Shown here in pieces: positions 34,066 through 43,341 of a stretch of DNA of 64,000 nt. Source of the stretch: Pseudomonadota bacterium. GTDB taxonomy: Bacteria > Pseudomonadota > Gammaproteobacteria > Steroidobacterales > Steroidobacteraceae. The translations under genes were made by a program, and so were the position numbers. The notes below the pieces were generated by a model that saw only the letters and a program-made list of their open reading frames with translations, was not told the origin of the DNA and did no database searches. The DNA is taken from positions 62,001 to 126,000 of the forward strand of contig JAFEDS010000016.1 of assembly GCA_018241505.1 (NCBI GenBank). Direction: 5' to 3'. Position 1 is the first letter of the stretch, and each line of letters opens with the position of its first letter.

Positions 34066-34821
34066 GTGGCACAGCGGGACACAAAAATAAGCACGTTGGT
34101 CGTTGATGACGAGCCCCTCGCGCGCGCCAATCTCATCGTGCTTCTGGGACTCGACCCCGATATCGGCCGCATCCAGGAATGCGGTTCAGGTGCCGAGGCC
34201 GTCGCTGCAATCCGCACCAGGCAGCCCGACCTCGTGTTCCTGGATGTTCAGATGCCCGAGTATGACGGCTTCGATGTGCTCGAGTTGTTGGATGTCGAGG
34301 TGCCGCCGGTCGTGATTTTCGTGACAGCTCACGACGAATACGCCCTCCGAGCGTTTGAAGTAGGCGCGCTCGACTACCTCATGAAGCCTTTCTCGAGGTC
34401 GAGACTGGAGCGCGCCCTCGCCCGCGCCAAGCAACGCCTCGCCGATCAAACCGACCGGCGCTTCGTGGCCCCGCAGCGGCTGATTGTCAAAAGTGCCGGC
34501 CAGGTGGCATTCGTCAACATCGCCGCTATCGATTGGATCGACTCCGCGAACTATTACTCCTGCCTGCACGTAGGAGGCAATACACACGTAGTACGCCGCA
34601 GCCTCGTTGTGCTGGAACGCGAACTGGGGCTAGCGCCCTTTGCCCGCATCCACCGCTCGACGCTCGTAAATCTCGAGCGGGTCCGCGGCCTGGAGCTCAT
34701 GGATGATGGCGAATACGCTGTCGTCCTCGTGTCGGGGGACCGCCTCAGAGTCAGCCGGCGGTACCGCAAACTTCTGCAGGAGAGTCTGGGGGTGAGCCCC
34801 AACAATCCAACGGAGCGATGA
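34066..34821 (+). CDS. LytTR-family response regulator
   Basis: A 251-residue regulator with GTG start immediately after the kinase TGA. The receiver domain has VVDDEPLARANL, LVFLDVQMPEYDG (phospho-Asp ~59), VTAHDEYALRAF and MKPF. The LytTR DNA-binding domain (~145-245) has WIDSANYYSCLHVGG, RSLVVLERELG and IHRSTLVNLERV. Cognate partner of the preceding kinase. Targets unknown; the divergent DJ-1/czc unit and the facing beta-helix gene are nearest. Confidence 0.92.
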   Translation: MAQRDTKISTLVVDDEPLARANLIVLLGLDPDIGRIQECGSGAEAVAAIRTRQPDLVFLDVQMPEYDGFDVLELLDVEVPPVVIFVTAHDEYALRAFEVGALDYLMKPFSRSRLERALARAKQRLADQTDRRFVAPQRLIVKSAGQVAFVNIAAIDWIDSANYYSCLHVGGNTHVVRRSLVVLERELGLAPFARIHRSTLVNLERVRGLELMDDGEYAVVLVSGDRLRVSRRYRKLLQESLGVSPNNPTER

Positions 34822-34843
34822 ATACCCGCGCAACACAATTCAT

Positions 34844-34870
34844 CGCGTTGATCGCGTGAATATCAACGCG
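34844..34870. terminator. stem-loop between convergent genes
   Basis: CGCGTTGAT and ATCAACGCG make a perfect 9-bp stem with a 9-base loop between the LytTR gene and the convergent beta-helix gene, and include the latter's stop codon. Probably a shared 3' end structure; no T-tract. Confidence 0.5.
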
Positions 34871-36449
34871 GCGGTTGCAACTCAACCGCTCCGATGTCGC
34901 AGAGCGCTTCGCCGCGCCCGCCTCGGCCGCGGACGCGCCGTTCACCGATCTGGTCACGCGGTGTGCAGAAACGCCCGATTTCGCCGCCGGCGTCAATCAG
35001 AGGGCTGTCTGACAGCAGTGGCACATGGCCGTTGCCGGGCTGTCCGTCGTCAACGAGCGCGCCCAGCCGGGCATCGATGTCGAGCAAGTCGTGTGGATTC
35101 GCGTGGCCCAGGAATTGAGCTGGTTGCAATTCGCAGGTTGAACCGAACGCGTTGTGACCTTCAGTGATCAATACGCCAGAGCAATCGCCCGCAGTCAGGT
35201 TGCCGGCGATGACCGAGGTTGCAATCCGGGTCGTTGCCGAGGCATCGGCGCCAAATCCGCCGGCGCCCCGATCGCAGAACCCGCCTGTTACCGGCAACGG
35301 ATCCAGGCAGTTCGGGTAATAACCGGGTCCGACGGCAGAGTTGCCTGTGATCGTCACACCCTGCAAGGAAAGATCGCCGAAGTTGAAGATGCCGCCGCCG
35401 CCACTGCCCGCGGTGTTACCCGCAACGGTGGTGTTAACGATCACCATCCGGCCCTGGTTGCTGAGGCCGCCGCCGAAGCCGGCGTTGTAGCCTCTGTTGT
35501 TGGTGATCGAACTGTCGAAAACCCAGATCCGGCCGCCCGGCCCATTGTTGATGGCCGCACCATTGCCCAGGGAGACATCCAGGTCGCCCGGCGGGTCGCT
35601 CGATGTGTTCCCGGTGAAGGTGCTGTGGAGGATCCAGGCCTTGGCACTGTCCAGGTACAAACCACCGCCAAAAGTCTGCACCTGGCTGCGGCAGCAACCC
35701 TCGGCCACGTGATTATTGGACACCGTGGAGTGGCTGAGAACCAGGCTACCGCCCACTATGGCCATGCCGCCGCCGGTGTCGAGCGCGAAGCCGTTGGTCA
35801 GTGTGGAGCTTTCGATTTCCACGCGGCCGGACAGACTGTAGATGTGCCCGCCGAAGGTCTGGGCACCGTCAATTTCATAGACCGCGTTGCCGTTCAGCAC
35901 CGAATGCTCGATGCGCAGGTTGCCGCCGACATTCTCAACTGCCCCACCCCCGTTGCTGGGACAGTCATCGATACTGCAAAAGTTGCTGAAATTCTGCAGT
36001 GTCAGGTTGCGAACGAGTAGATGCGCTCCCTGCAACACCGTGAACGCCCGCAAAACCCCTTGCCCGCCATCCAATATCGTCGTAGTGGGATCATCGCCGA
36101 CGATGCGAATGGCGCCGGCAATCGGCGGCAGGAAGCTGGCGCCGTTGGCGGATGCAAACTGTTGGGTAAATTGATAGGTGCCGGGCGCAACGTGGATCGT
36201 GGTCCGGCGACCGCTCGTGTTAGCGGCGGCTATGGCCGCTATCAGTTCATCAGAAGTGGCGATGCGGACGTTTACCGAGTGGGGAAAGTTGGCAAACCAT
36301 TCGGCGACGGAGGGCCCTTCCGGTGCCAGAACCTGCGAATCCTGTAGTGCCATCTCGGCGGCACCGGCACTCGCTTTGTATTGCGGCTGAAGCAGCGACA
36401 GCAATGCCAGGCAAGCAGCCACGACGGCTATGTACGATGAGCGTCTCAT
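34863..36449 (-). CDS. secreted right-handed beta-helix protein (choice-of-anchor Q type)
   Basis: A ~528-residue surface protein starting MRRSSYIAVVAACLALLSLL, a signal peptide. It has an opening TTIHVAPGTYQFTQQ segment and then parallel beta-helix rungs with repeated N-[TS]-[VI]-x-G-N and 'G.GG.i.n.G' patterns: ILHSTFTGNTSSDPPG, SSITNNRGYNAGFGGGLSNQ, NTTVAGNTAGSGGGGIFN. The end, PLLSDSPLIDAGG...DQIGERRVR...CDIGAVEL, is the choice-of-anchor Q signature. Such proteins are exported or surface attached and may bind polysaccharide. Consensus CRP-type site 86 bases upstream. Confidence 0.85.
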   Translation of the reverse strand: MRRSSYIAVVAACLALLSLLQPQYKASAGAAEMALQDSQVLAPEGPSVAEWFANFPHSVNVRIATSDELIAAIAAANTSGRRTTIHVAPGTYQFTQQFASANGASFLPPIAGAIRIVGDDPTTTILDGGQGVLRAFTVLQGAHLLVRNLTLQNFSNFCSIDDCPSNGGGAVENVGGNLRIEHSVLNGNAVYEIDGAQTFGGHIYSLSGRVEIESSTLTNGFALDTGGGMAIVGGSLVLSHSTVSNNHVAEGCCRSQVQTFGGGLYLDSAKAWILHSTFTGNTSSDPPGDLDVSLGNGAAINNGPGGRIWVFDSSITNNRGYNAGFGGGLSNQGRMVIVNTTVAGNTAGSGGGGIFNFGDLSLQGVTITGNSAVGPGYYPNCLDPLPVTGGFCDRGAGGFGADASATTRIATSVIAGNLTAGDCSGVLITEGHNAFGSTCELQPAQFLGHANPHDLLDIDARLGALVDDGQPGNGHVPLLSDSPLIDAGGEIGRFCTPRDQIGERRVRGRGGRGEALCDIGAVELQPPR

Positions 36450-36534
36450 GATGGAGTGACCTCGCATTCTTCTTGCCGGACTTTCTATGGCGTCCGTGTT
36501 ATGTCCTATATAACCGACCTCTCGCCAATCGGAA

Positions 36535-36550
36535 TGTGATGCGGCTCACA
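36535..36550. promoter_or_regulatory. consensus CRP site
   Basis: TGTGA-TGCGGC-TCACA is an exact match to the ten conserved bases of the E. coli CRP consensus. It lies in the divergent region, 86 bases before the beta-helix protein start (36449) and 84 before the earliest start of the RR-HDOD gene (36634). Either or both could be cAMP regulated. Confidence 0.6.
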
Positions 36551-36633
36551 CCAGGCGATAGGTTTTTGATGCGGCGGCGCGGTAATCGATTAGAGCGATT
36601 TCGCATCGGTAGGCACTTACCCACCTGTTATGT

Positions 36634-37917
36634 TTGTTTGCTTTGAGCGAGACTGCGCCCGGGCCGCATTGGATGCAAATGAATATCTCAGTGAATGAGA
36701 CGAACACCGTAAAGCACATTCTCCTGGTCGACGATGAGCGGCCGGTTCTCGATGGACTGCGCTGCCGCCTGCGCGCCATGCAACGGCAATGGCACGTCGA
36801 TTGCGCCGAAAGCGGGCCCGCTGCAATCGAACGGCTGAGCCAACGAGCCTGCGATGTGCTCATCACGGATGTGCGGATGCCGCAGATGAGCGGCGCCCAA
36901 TTACTCGAAGTTGTGCGGGAGCGCTGGCCGCACACGATCCGAATCGTGCTGTCAGGGTACTGCGATGCACGCGAGACATCTCTGATCGTACCCCTCGCGC
37001 ATCAATTTCTCAGCAAGCCCTGCGAGCCCAAGGTACTCGAGTCCGTCATTCATCGCTGCCTGCTGCTGCACGATCTGCTGCATGATTCGCAGGTACGCAC
37101 CCTGGTAGGGCGAATCCGCAGTCTGCCCGCGGTGCCGCGGATCTACGCAAAATTGCAGGAGATGGTCAAGGACGATTCAGTGACGGCAAGCGAGGTCGCC
37201 CGTGTGATCTGTACCGATTCGGCCATTGCTGCGCAGATACTGCACATCGTCAACTCGGCGTTCTTCCGCCTGGCGCGCCGCGTTACGAATATCGAGCAGG
37301 CGGTGTCGTATCTCGGATTCAACACTGTGCGCAACATCGCCATGTCGGTCGAGATATTCTCAAAATGGCCAACGGCCGCCGTCGGTCCCGTTGATTTCGA
37401 GAAGTTGCAGTTGCACGCACAGCAGGTGTCTGCCGCGGCACGCTCACTGACGGCAAAGACACCTTTGGCGGATGACGCCACGCTCGCCGGCTTGTTGCAC
37501 GACATCGGTTATTGGGTTCTGGCTCAGGAGTCCCCCACCGAGTTCCAATCCGCGGTGCAACTGGCGGCACAAAACTGCATTCCGCTATACGAGGCCGAGA
37601 CGCGGATCTTCGGGGTCTCTCATGCCGAGATCGGCGCTTACCTGCTGGGGATCTGGGGCCTTCCCTACCCCGTCATCGAGGCCGTGGCGCATCATCACAT
37701 TCCCCAAAGGGTAGCGTCATCCGATTTTGATTTGTTGCCTGCGCTTGCCGTGGCCCACGCGCTGACGCCCGGGGACGCTGTCGCTTTCAATGTCGATTTG
37801 CCCGCCGATAGTGGTGCGGACGCAGCCTACCTCGCGTCCGTCCAACCTCCATTCGACTGGGCGGAAGCACAGAGGCGGGTCGCCGCGACGCTTGAATCCT
37901 ACGAGGCCTCACCATGA
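36634..37917 (+). CDS. response regulator with HDOD output domain
   Basis: A ~427-residue protein. The receiver domain runs about 30-145 (HILLVDDERPVLDGL, VLITDVRMPQMSG with phospho-Asp, LSGYCDARET, SKPC). The HDOD domain runs ~155-345 (IRSLPAVPRIYAKLQEMVKD, ADDATLAGLLHDIGYWVLA, HAEIGAYLLGIWGLP, AVAHHH). HDOD domains are HD-like scaffold domains without proven hydrolase activity, used in chemotaxis, twitching and c-di-GMP signalling. Starts at 36634, 36673 and 36679 are all possible; none has a strong ribosome site. Overlaps the next gene by four bases. Confidence 0.85.
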   Translation: MFALSETAPGPHWMQMNISVNETNTVKHILLVDDERPVLDGLRCRLRAMQRQWHVDCAESGPAAIERLSQRACDVLITDVRMPQMSGAQLLEVVRERWPHTIRIVLSGYCDARETSLIVPLAHQFLSKPCEPKVLESVIHRCLLLHDLLHDSQVRTLVGRIRSLPAVPRIYAKLQEMVKDDSVTASEVARVICTDSAIAAQILHIVNSAFFRLARRVTNIEQAVSYLGFNTVRNIAMSVEIFSKWPTAAVGPVDFEKLQLHAQQVSAAARSLTAKTPLADDATLAGLLHDIGYWVLAQESPTEFQSAVQLAAQNCIPLYEAETRIFGVSHAEIGAYLLGIWGLPYPVIEAVAHHHIPQRVASSDFDLLPALAVAHALTPGDAVAFNVDLPADSGADAAYLASVQPPFDWAEAQRRVAATLESYEASP

Positions 37918-39074
37918 ACAAATCGAATCTCCCCCGCGTGTTGTGTGTCGATGACGAGTCCCGGATAGTCGAAGGTCTCGTTTTGCACCTCCGTAAGGAC
38001 TACGAAGTACACACGGCGCTCAGCGGCGACGAAGGGCTCAAATCCCTGAAGCAGATGGGCGGCGCCGCCGTGGTGGTCTCGGACATGCGCATGCCGGGAA
38101 TGGATGGCGCAACGTTCCTGCATCATGTGCTGGCAGTCTATCCGGACACTACCCGAATACTGCTGACGGGCGAGCCGGGACGCGACTCGGCCATAGCCGC
38201 TGTCAACACTGCACAGATATTCCGCTTCCTGACTAAGCCCTGTCCCGCGGATCAGTTGCGCACTGCGGTCGAGGCAGGTGTGATACAACACCGCCTGATT
38301 CGCGCCGAACGCACCATTCTCAAGGAAACCCTGGTGGGCTGCATCAAGGCGCTCGTCGACGTGTTGGCCATTACCAACCCGGTGGCGTTTGGCCGCGCGG
38401 GCCGCATCAAGCGCCTGTCAATTGAGTTTGCGGAATCGCTCGGCTGCCGGGATTACTGGCAGCTCGAAGCCGCCGCAATGCTGTCGCACATCGGCTATCT
38501 GTCCCTGCCCGCATCCCTCGTCGACAAGCTCTACAACGGCGAAACACTCACCCCGGAAGAAAAGACCCTTGCGGAAGGCGTGCCGGAGGTGGCCATGAAC
38601 CTGCTCGAGAACATTCCCCGCCTCGACCCGGTGATGCAGATTCTCGCCGCCATGCGCTGGACCGACGAGCAGATCATGCGCCTCGGCGACGGAACCATTG
38701 GCCTGGGCACGCGCATTCTGCTTCTGGTGCTCGAATATGACGTGCTCATCACACAGGGCCATGCCACGGACGTGGCGGTCCAGACGTTACGGCGCCGGGC
38801 GAGTCGTTTCGGTGAGGAACTGATTGAGAAGTTCGCGCATCACCTGGGTGCCGGTTCCGGTAGAGCGGAAGCACGTCAAATTCCCCTGAAGGCGGTGCAG
38901 CCCGGCATGGTGATCATGCAGGATATCCGAACGCACCTGGGCACCCTGTTGGTCGCCAGGGGATTCGACGTATCCAACGCATTCCTCGAGCGCAGCCGCA
39001 GTTTTGGGCCTGAGCTGCTCAACGAGATCATCAAGGTGCAGATCCCGGCGGTGAAGACGGCGACCGACGCCTGA
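37914..39074 (+). CDS. response regulator with degenerate HD-GYP-like domain
   Basis: A 386-residue RpfG-like protein. The receiver part has VLCVDDESRIVEGL, VVVSDMRMPGMDG and LTKPC. In the output domain the expected HDIGK is SHIGY (AAMLSHIGYLSLP), and the LPARIL.V.D.YDAL region reads LGTRILLLVLEYDVL. The conserved metal ligands of HD-GYP phosphodiesterases are therefore missing and it is probably not catalytic. A C-terminal segment (VQPGMVIMQDIRTHLGTLL) follows as in related RR-HD proteins. ATGA overlap with the HDOD gene indicates co-translation. Confidence 0.85.
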   Translation: MNKSNLPRVLCVDDESRIVEGLVLHLRKDYEVHTALSGDEGLKSLKQMGGAAVVVSDMRMPGMDGATFLHHVLAVYPDTTRILLTGEPGRDSAIAAVNTAQIFRFLTKPCPADQLRTAVEAGVIQHRLIRAERTILKETLVGCIKALVDVLAITNPVAFGRAGRIKRLSIEFAESLGCRDYWQLEAAAMLSHIGYLSLPASLVDKLYNGETLTPEEKTLAEGVPEVAMNLLENIPRLDPVMQILAAMRWTDEQIMRLGDGTIGLGTRILLLVLEYDVLITQGHATDVAVQTLRRRASRFGEELIEKFAHHLGAGSGRAEARQIPLKAVQPGMVIMQDIRTHLGTLLVARGFDVSNAFLERSRSFGPELLNEIIKVQIPAVKTATDA

Positions 39075-39096
39075 TCCGTCGCACCGGAAGGTTTGC

Positions 39097-40581
39097 TCAG
39101 GACGCGTAGCCCTCCTGCGGCACCCTCACGCGAAACGTCGTCCCGCGACCCATTTCGGATTCGAAACTCAAAGTGCCACCGTGCTTTTGAACCACGGTCG
39201 CGTATGCAATGGACAATCCCTGTCCCGTCCCCCGGCCCACCGGCTTGGTCGTGAAGAAGGGATCAAAGACCTTGTTGCGGTTCTCCGCTGGAATGCCACA
39301 ACCGTTGTCACCGATCTCAATCTCCACCAGGCCTTCCGCCGCAAGGGTCCGCACAGAAATAACACCCGCTGCGGCACACTTGCCGGACTCCTGAATCGCA
39401 TGGGCCGCATTGACAATGAGATTGAGGAATACCTGATTGAGCTCGCTGATGTTGCATTTTACCTCGGGTATGTCGCCAAAATGGGTTTCAATCCGGGCCA
39501 CGTGCTTGTATTCATTGCGAGCCACCACCAGCGTCGTCTGCAACGCATGATTCACATCGGAATAACTCTGCTCGCGCGCATCGGGAAACGAAAACTCCTT
39601 CATGGCCCGCACAATTTTCGAAACATGGGCGATTCCCTGCTGCGTGCGCTCGAAAGCCCTTGGAATCTCGGCGTGCAGAAACGGCAGCTCCGCTGCCTCT
39701 TCGGCCGCCACGAGACGCGCGCGAAGCGTGCCGCCCGAATCCGACTCAGGCAGCGAATCGAGTGCCTGGCGATACTCGCCCACCACCTGTTCGATACTCG
39801 AAACGGCTGAACGCAGGAACTCGACACTGTCGCCGATATACTGAATCGGCGTGTTGATTTCGTGTGCAATGCCCGCGGCAAGTTGCCCGATGCTTTCCAG
39901 TTTCTGGGCCTGGACGAGCTGACTCTCGAGGAGCTTTCTGCCACGGATCTCGGCTTGCAGTGACTGATTTACTTCCTCTAGCTCCCGCGTGCGGCGCCGC
40001 ACCGCCTGTTCGAGCGCGCTCATCTTCAGCGTCGCCTGTCGGGAGGTGCGCCACTTCTCAATGAGGGAATCGGCCAGTTGCAGCGCTTCCACCGTGTCGA
40101 AAGGCTTCTTCAAAATGACCAGGCGATCGGTTCTTCCCAACTGCGCACGCATGCTCTCCCACGAATAGTCCGAATACGCGGTACATAGAACAATCTGCAG
40201 ATGCGGATCGCGTTGCCAGATGCGGACGGCGGTTTCAATGCCGTCCCATCCGGGCGGCATGCGCACATCCATGAAAGCCATTGCATAGGGCCGGTTCTCG
40301 GCCAGGGCCGCCACCACACGCTGCAAGGCTTCCTCGCCTTGAAAGGCCGAATCCATCTCAACATCGACTGTGGCTCCGGTCTCGGGGCTGGGTGCTTCGC
40401 CAAAAAAAGCCGCCTCAGTCTCGGACAGATCGCCGGCGCCGGCCAAGGAGCCGCGGAAGATCTTCTGAAAGTCCTCATGAATGGCGGGATTGTCATCCAC
40501 GACCAGAATGCGCCGGTTGCGCGGTGCCTCAAAGTCCGCTGTGCAGCCAAGGTCCACGGCGGCCGCGGTCCGCTCAAGCAT
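39097..40581 (-). CDS. receiver domain-histidine kinase hybrid
   Basis: A 494-residue soluble protein with the receiver domain first (RRILVVDDNPAIHEDF near 25-40; MAFMDVRMPPGWDG with phospho-Asp; ILKKPF), a coiled coil (LEQAVRRRTRELEEVNQSLQ) and a histidine kinase core (IGQLAAGIAHEINTPIQYIG with phospho-His, GCGIPAENRNKVFDPFFTTK, GRGTGQGLSIAYA). No membrane segment. It starts at 40581, eight bases inside the upstream kinase gene. Probably receives phosphate from the upstream PAS kinase or relays it to the facing RR-HDOD proteins. Confidence 0.88.
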   Translation of the reverse strand: MLERTAAAVDLGCTADFEAPRNRRILVVDDNPAIHEDFQKIFRGSLAGAGDLSETEAAFFGEAPSPETGATVDVEMDSAFQGEEALQRVVAALAENRPYAMAFMDVRMPPGWDGIETAVRIWQRDPHLQIVLCTAYSDYSWESMRAQLGRTDRLVILKKPFDTVEALQLADSLIEKWRTSRQATLKMSALEQAVRRRTRELEEVNQSLQAEIRGRKLLESQLVQAQKLESIGQLAAGIAHEINTPIQYIGDSVEFLRSAVSSIEQVVGEYRQALDSLPESDSGGTLRARLVAAEEAAELPFLHAEIPRAFERTQQGIAHVSKIVRAMKEFSFPDAREQSYSDVNHALQTTLVVARNEYKHVARIETHFGDIPEVKCNISELNQVFLNLIVNAAHAIQESGKCAAAGVISVRTLAAEGLVEIEIGDNGCGIPAENRNKVFDPFFTTKPVGRGTGQGLSIAYATVVQKHGGTLSFESEMGRGTTFRVRVPQEGYAS

Positions 40582-42013
40582 GAGCAACCTCCGGCTCCTG
40601 CACCGACTGCACCATTTGCGCGGGCAGATCGAGAATGAATGTCGCACCCCGCCCCATTCCATCGCTACTCGCGGTCAGCGAACCATTCAGCTCGCGAGCG
40701 GCCAGCGCCGCACTGTGCAGGCCGAAACCGTGACCCGTCTTGCGGGTCGTGAAGCCGTGATTGAAGATCCGGGTGAGATTCTCGGCGGGGATGCCAACAC
40801 CGTTGTCAGATACGCTGACCCTGACCCGATCGCCGCACCGCCCGGTCCGCAATGTCAGCGCCGAATCCGGCCGCCCGGATTCAACACAGGCATGCTTGGC
40901 ATTACTGACGAGATTCACGAGAATCTGCAAAGCCTTGTGCTTGTCGACACAGATGACAGAGGCATCGCCGTAGTCACGGATGACCTCGACCCGATGCCGG
41001 TTCAACGAGGCCAGGCTCATTTTCAGGCTGTCCTCCACCAGATCAGTGACACAGATCTGCTCCTGGATCCCGCCCACCACAGCGTAGCTCTGCTGCATCG
41101 AGACGATGTCCTTGATGTGTTCGATGTTCTTGCCGAGGGACGCCAACTCCTCGAGGACCTGCGTCCGTTCCCCGGCCAACTGGCGGTCCAGGTTCTCCAG
41201 AAGACTCGTCAGATGCTTGCCCTGTGGATGAGCGGTTACAAAATTCCCGAGATCCGCCTGGTGCTCGCGCAATACTGACACCACACGCGCCAAGTTCGAT
41301 GCTTTCGAGTTGCGTGCGCATTGCGACAGGAGATTGGCGGAGACGTTCACGCTGTTGAGAACATTGCCGACGTTGTGCAACACGCCCGTGGCCACCTCCG
41401 CCATTCCGGCCTGGCGCGAAATCTCCACTAACTGTTTGTGCGCTTGCGCCAGTTCCGCATCCGCACGCGTCCGCTCGGTAATGTCCGCGAACGTGTCAAC
41501 CGACCCACCCCCGTCCAGGGGTTCGTGAACAATCTGGATCACGCGCCCGTCTTTCAAATCCTGGCGCAGATTGCCTGCCTGGGTGGCGCGGCTCAACGCG
41601 AGATAGGCCTGCAGGCGAGTGACCGTCATGCTGTCCCGGAGAATCTGCTCTATGGGACGGCCTGGGAGGGCTGCCTTGGGCGCCAGCCCATAGATTTGCA
41701 GGAACCGCCGGTTCGCGACAATCAGCCGTCCTGCATCATCCAACAGGCACAAACCTTGTGACATGTTATCCAGGGCGCCCTGGAAGTGCACGTTCTGTAC
41801 CCGCAACTGGTTGATGAGGAGCCCCATGTCGGCGGTCAACTGCTCCAGCTCCTCCTGCATGAGCTTGTTGGCGCGATCGACGCGCTTGCGGTCGCGCTCC
41901 AGCTCCTCGTAACACGTGCTCATGAGCCTGCACAGCAGCTCGGGATCTACCTGGCCCGTGGCCTGCGTGGCCTTTGCCACTTGCCTCACCACCAGCCGAT
42001 GCAGCCCGCTCAC
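40574..42013 (-). CDS. PAS-domain histidine kinase
   Basis: A 479-residue cytoplasmic kinase: N-terminal helical and coiled-coil region ([20 protein letters not shown]), PAS domain (~75-190: [20 protein letters not shown]), then [19 protein letters not shown] with the phospho-His, and an ATPase with [20 protein letters not shown] and [12 protein letters not shown]. The '[13 protein letters not shown]' H-box belongs to a subgroup often linked to FIST proteins. Overlaps both neighbours (4 bases with the FIST gene, 8 with the hybrid kinase). Confidence 0.88.
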   Translation of the reverse strand: MSGLHRLVVRQVAKATQATGQVDPELLCRLMSTCYEELERDRKRVDRANKLMQEELEQLTADMGLLINQLRVQNVHFQGALDNMSQGLCLLDDAGRLIVANRRFLQIYGLAPKAALPGRPIEQILRDSMTVTRLQAYLALSRATQAGNLRQDLKDGRVIQIVHEPLDGGGSVDTFADITERTRADAELAQAHKQLVEISRQAGMAEVATGVLHNVGNVLNSVNVSANLLSQCARNSKASNLARVVSVLREHQADLGNFVTAHPQGKHLTSLLENLDRQLAGERTQVLEELASLGKNIEHIKDIVSMQQSYAVVGGIQEQICVTDLVEDSLKMSLASLNRHRVEVIRDYGDASVICVDKHKALQILVNLVSNAKHACVESGRPDSALTLRTGRCGDRVRVSVSDNGVGIPAENLTRIFNHGFTTRKTGHGFGLHSAALAARELNGSLTASSDGMGRGATFILDLPAQMVQSVQEPEVAHA

Positions 42014-43182
42014 GACAGCAGCTCGGAAATGAGAGTGACCGTCATTGTCTGATTGTGCAGTCCGCAGACATCGGATTTGGCGTGCGGGGCAATCTCTCCA
42101 TAGGAGTAGAAGCCGGCCTGCAACACGCCCGACGGCAGGTTCTCGGCGACCGCCCGGATTTCGTCCTCAATCCGCTGTCCCATGAGCAATTTGCGCCCAA
42201 TGCAACTGACCAGCAGGGCCACTGCACCCTCGCCTGGCTGAGTGCTGTGCCCGTCCGCGGCCTGGCGGGCAGCTTCCGCACTCCCTTCCGTCAACCGATC
42301 AAACTCCCCTCTCATCAACTGTGCTTTTGAGCCTTGGGGGACATCGCCAGCGAAAGTCATTGAGCGAGCCTCGCGGTTGATGGCCAGTACGGTGCGCACC
42401 ACCTCGTGCGAAGGGTATTCCGGATGCCAGACCTTGAGCGGATACAGCAGTCCGGTTCCGGGCAGCCCTTCCGACTCTTCGCCGAGATAACGCTCGTACA
42501 GATCGAGAGCCGGTTTGCCATCGAGCTCAAACAGCTCGTTGCCATTCGAGCGAGTAATCTTGCGCGAGACGCCGAACGTATCCCAGCCGCCCCCACAACC
42601 GTAACTGAAGCGCACTGCCGCACCATAGAAGCCAATTGCGGCAATGGTCATAGGCCGAGGGGGACAGTCTGCGCCAACGCGTGTCTCCTGGAAGCGGGCA
42701 CCATCCCCCGCCAATCCCCCGCTGACTCGCACTGTCTCTGCAACGACCGATGTCAACCCACAGACGAGATCACTGCCATTGACCCGCAAACCGTCGGACA
42801 GCACGTAGACACCGACGAGACCCGCATCGAGGAGCTTGCGACCCAGCGCCTCTCCACAGTGGCGCGACTGCGACACATCGGTGACGGATTCGGTCACAAT
42901 CCGCAACTTCGTTGCTGCAAAGCGCATGGCCACGGCCGATATTCCGGTCTCGTCAATGCCGGGCCCTGTTGGTGTTGCACCTCCCATCGCGGACTGGATC
43001 TGGCCCCCCGTACTGCATCCCACGAGGTGCGCGTTGGGATACAGAGTGGCCAACTCCGACAGCCACGATGCTGTCTGCAGTGCCTCATTCGACCCGAAGT
43101 ACAGAACCAGCCCGGCATCAATGGGCTGGGGTGCGGCACGCCAGCCCTGCTGCGCCTGCCACGTCAGTTGCTCCGTTTCCAT
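42010..43182 (-). CDS. FIST-domain sensory protein
   Basis: A 390-residue FIST N + FIST C protein. The N domain shows YFGSNEALQTASWLSELATL and LVGCSTGGQIQSA (the GCST motif); the C domain shows FNVSRKITRSNGNELFELDG, PALDLYERYLGEE and GALLVSCIGRKLLMGQ-like text, ending FYSYGEIAPHAKSDVCGLHNQTM. FIST domains are thought to bind small ligands such as amino acids for signal transduction. First gene of the FIST-kinase-hybrid operon, with ATGA overlap to the kinase. Confidence 0.9.
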   Translation of the reverse strand: METEQLTWQAQQGWRAAPQPIDAGLVLYFGSNEALQTASWLSELATLYPNAHLVGCSTGGQIQSAMGGATPTGPGIDETGISAVAMRFAATKLRIVTESVTDVSQSRHCGEALGRKLLDAGLVGVYVLSDGLRVNGSDLVCGLTSVVAETVRVSGGLAGDGARFQETRVGADCPPRPMTIAAIGFYGAAVRFSYGCGGGWDTFGVSRKITRSNGNELFELDGKPALDLYERYLGEESEGLPGTGLLYPLKVWHPEYPSHEVVRTVLAINREARSMTFAGDVPQGSKAQLMRGEFDRLTEGSAEAARQAADGHSTQPGEGAVALLVSCIGRKLLMGQRIEDEIRAVAENLPSGVLQAGFYSYGEIAPHAKSDVCGLHNQTMTVTLISELLS

Positions 43183-43319
43183 TCGCCCCCCTTTTCATGA
43201 CCGCAAGTTCGATTCCTTCGTGCGTCTTTGCGGCCTCCATGCTGTGCGCATCCATTGGCCGGCGGTTGGGCAGGAGGTCTCTGTTTGAGATTGGTGCCTC
43301 GCGGTGAGTCGAACGGGGC

Positions 43320-43334
43320 GGTGCGCGACGCACC
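43320..43334. terminator. short stem-loop after dehydrogenase gene
   Basis: GGTGCG-CGA-CGCACC, a 6-bp perfect stem with 3-base loop, lies eight bases past the stop of the minus-strand dehydrogenase gene and 138 bases before the FIST gene start. No T-tract, so weak as an intrinsic terminator. Confidence 0.3.
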
Positions 43335-43341
43335 ACTCGAT

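Noticed and set aside
34863-36449. Repetitive Asn/Gly patterns considered as DNA repeats
   Set aside because: The periodicity is at protein level (beta-helix rungs); no long nucleotide repeats or CRISPR-like spacers exist.
37914-39074. Annotation as an active HD-GYP c-di-GMP phosphodiesterase
   Set aside because: The HD and GYP metal-binding residues are missing, so only a degenerate domain is reported.
43200-43225. tRNA T-loop-like GTTCGATTCC
   Set aside because: The flanking bases do not form a T stem, and no anticodon or acceptor stem can be built around it.
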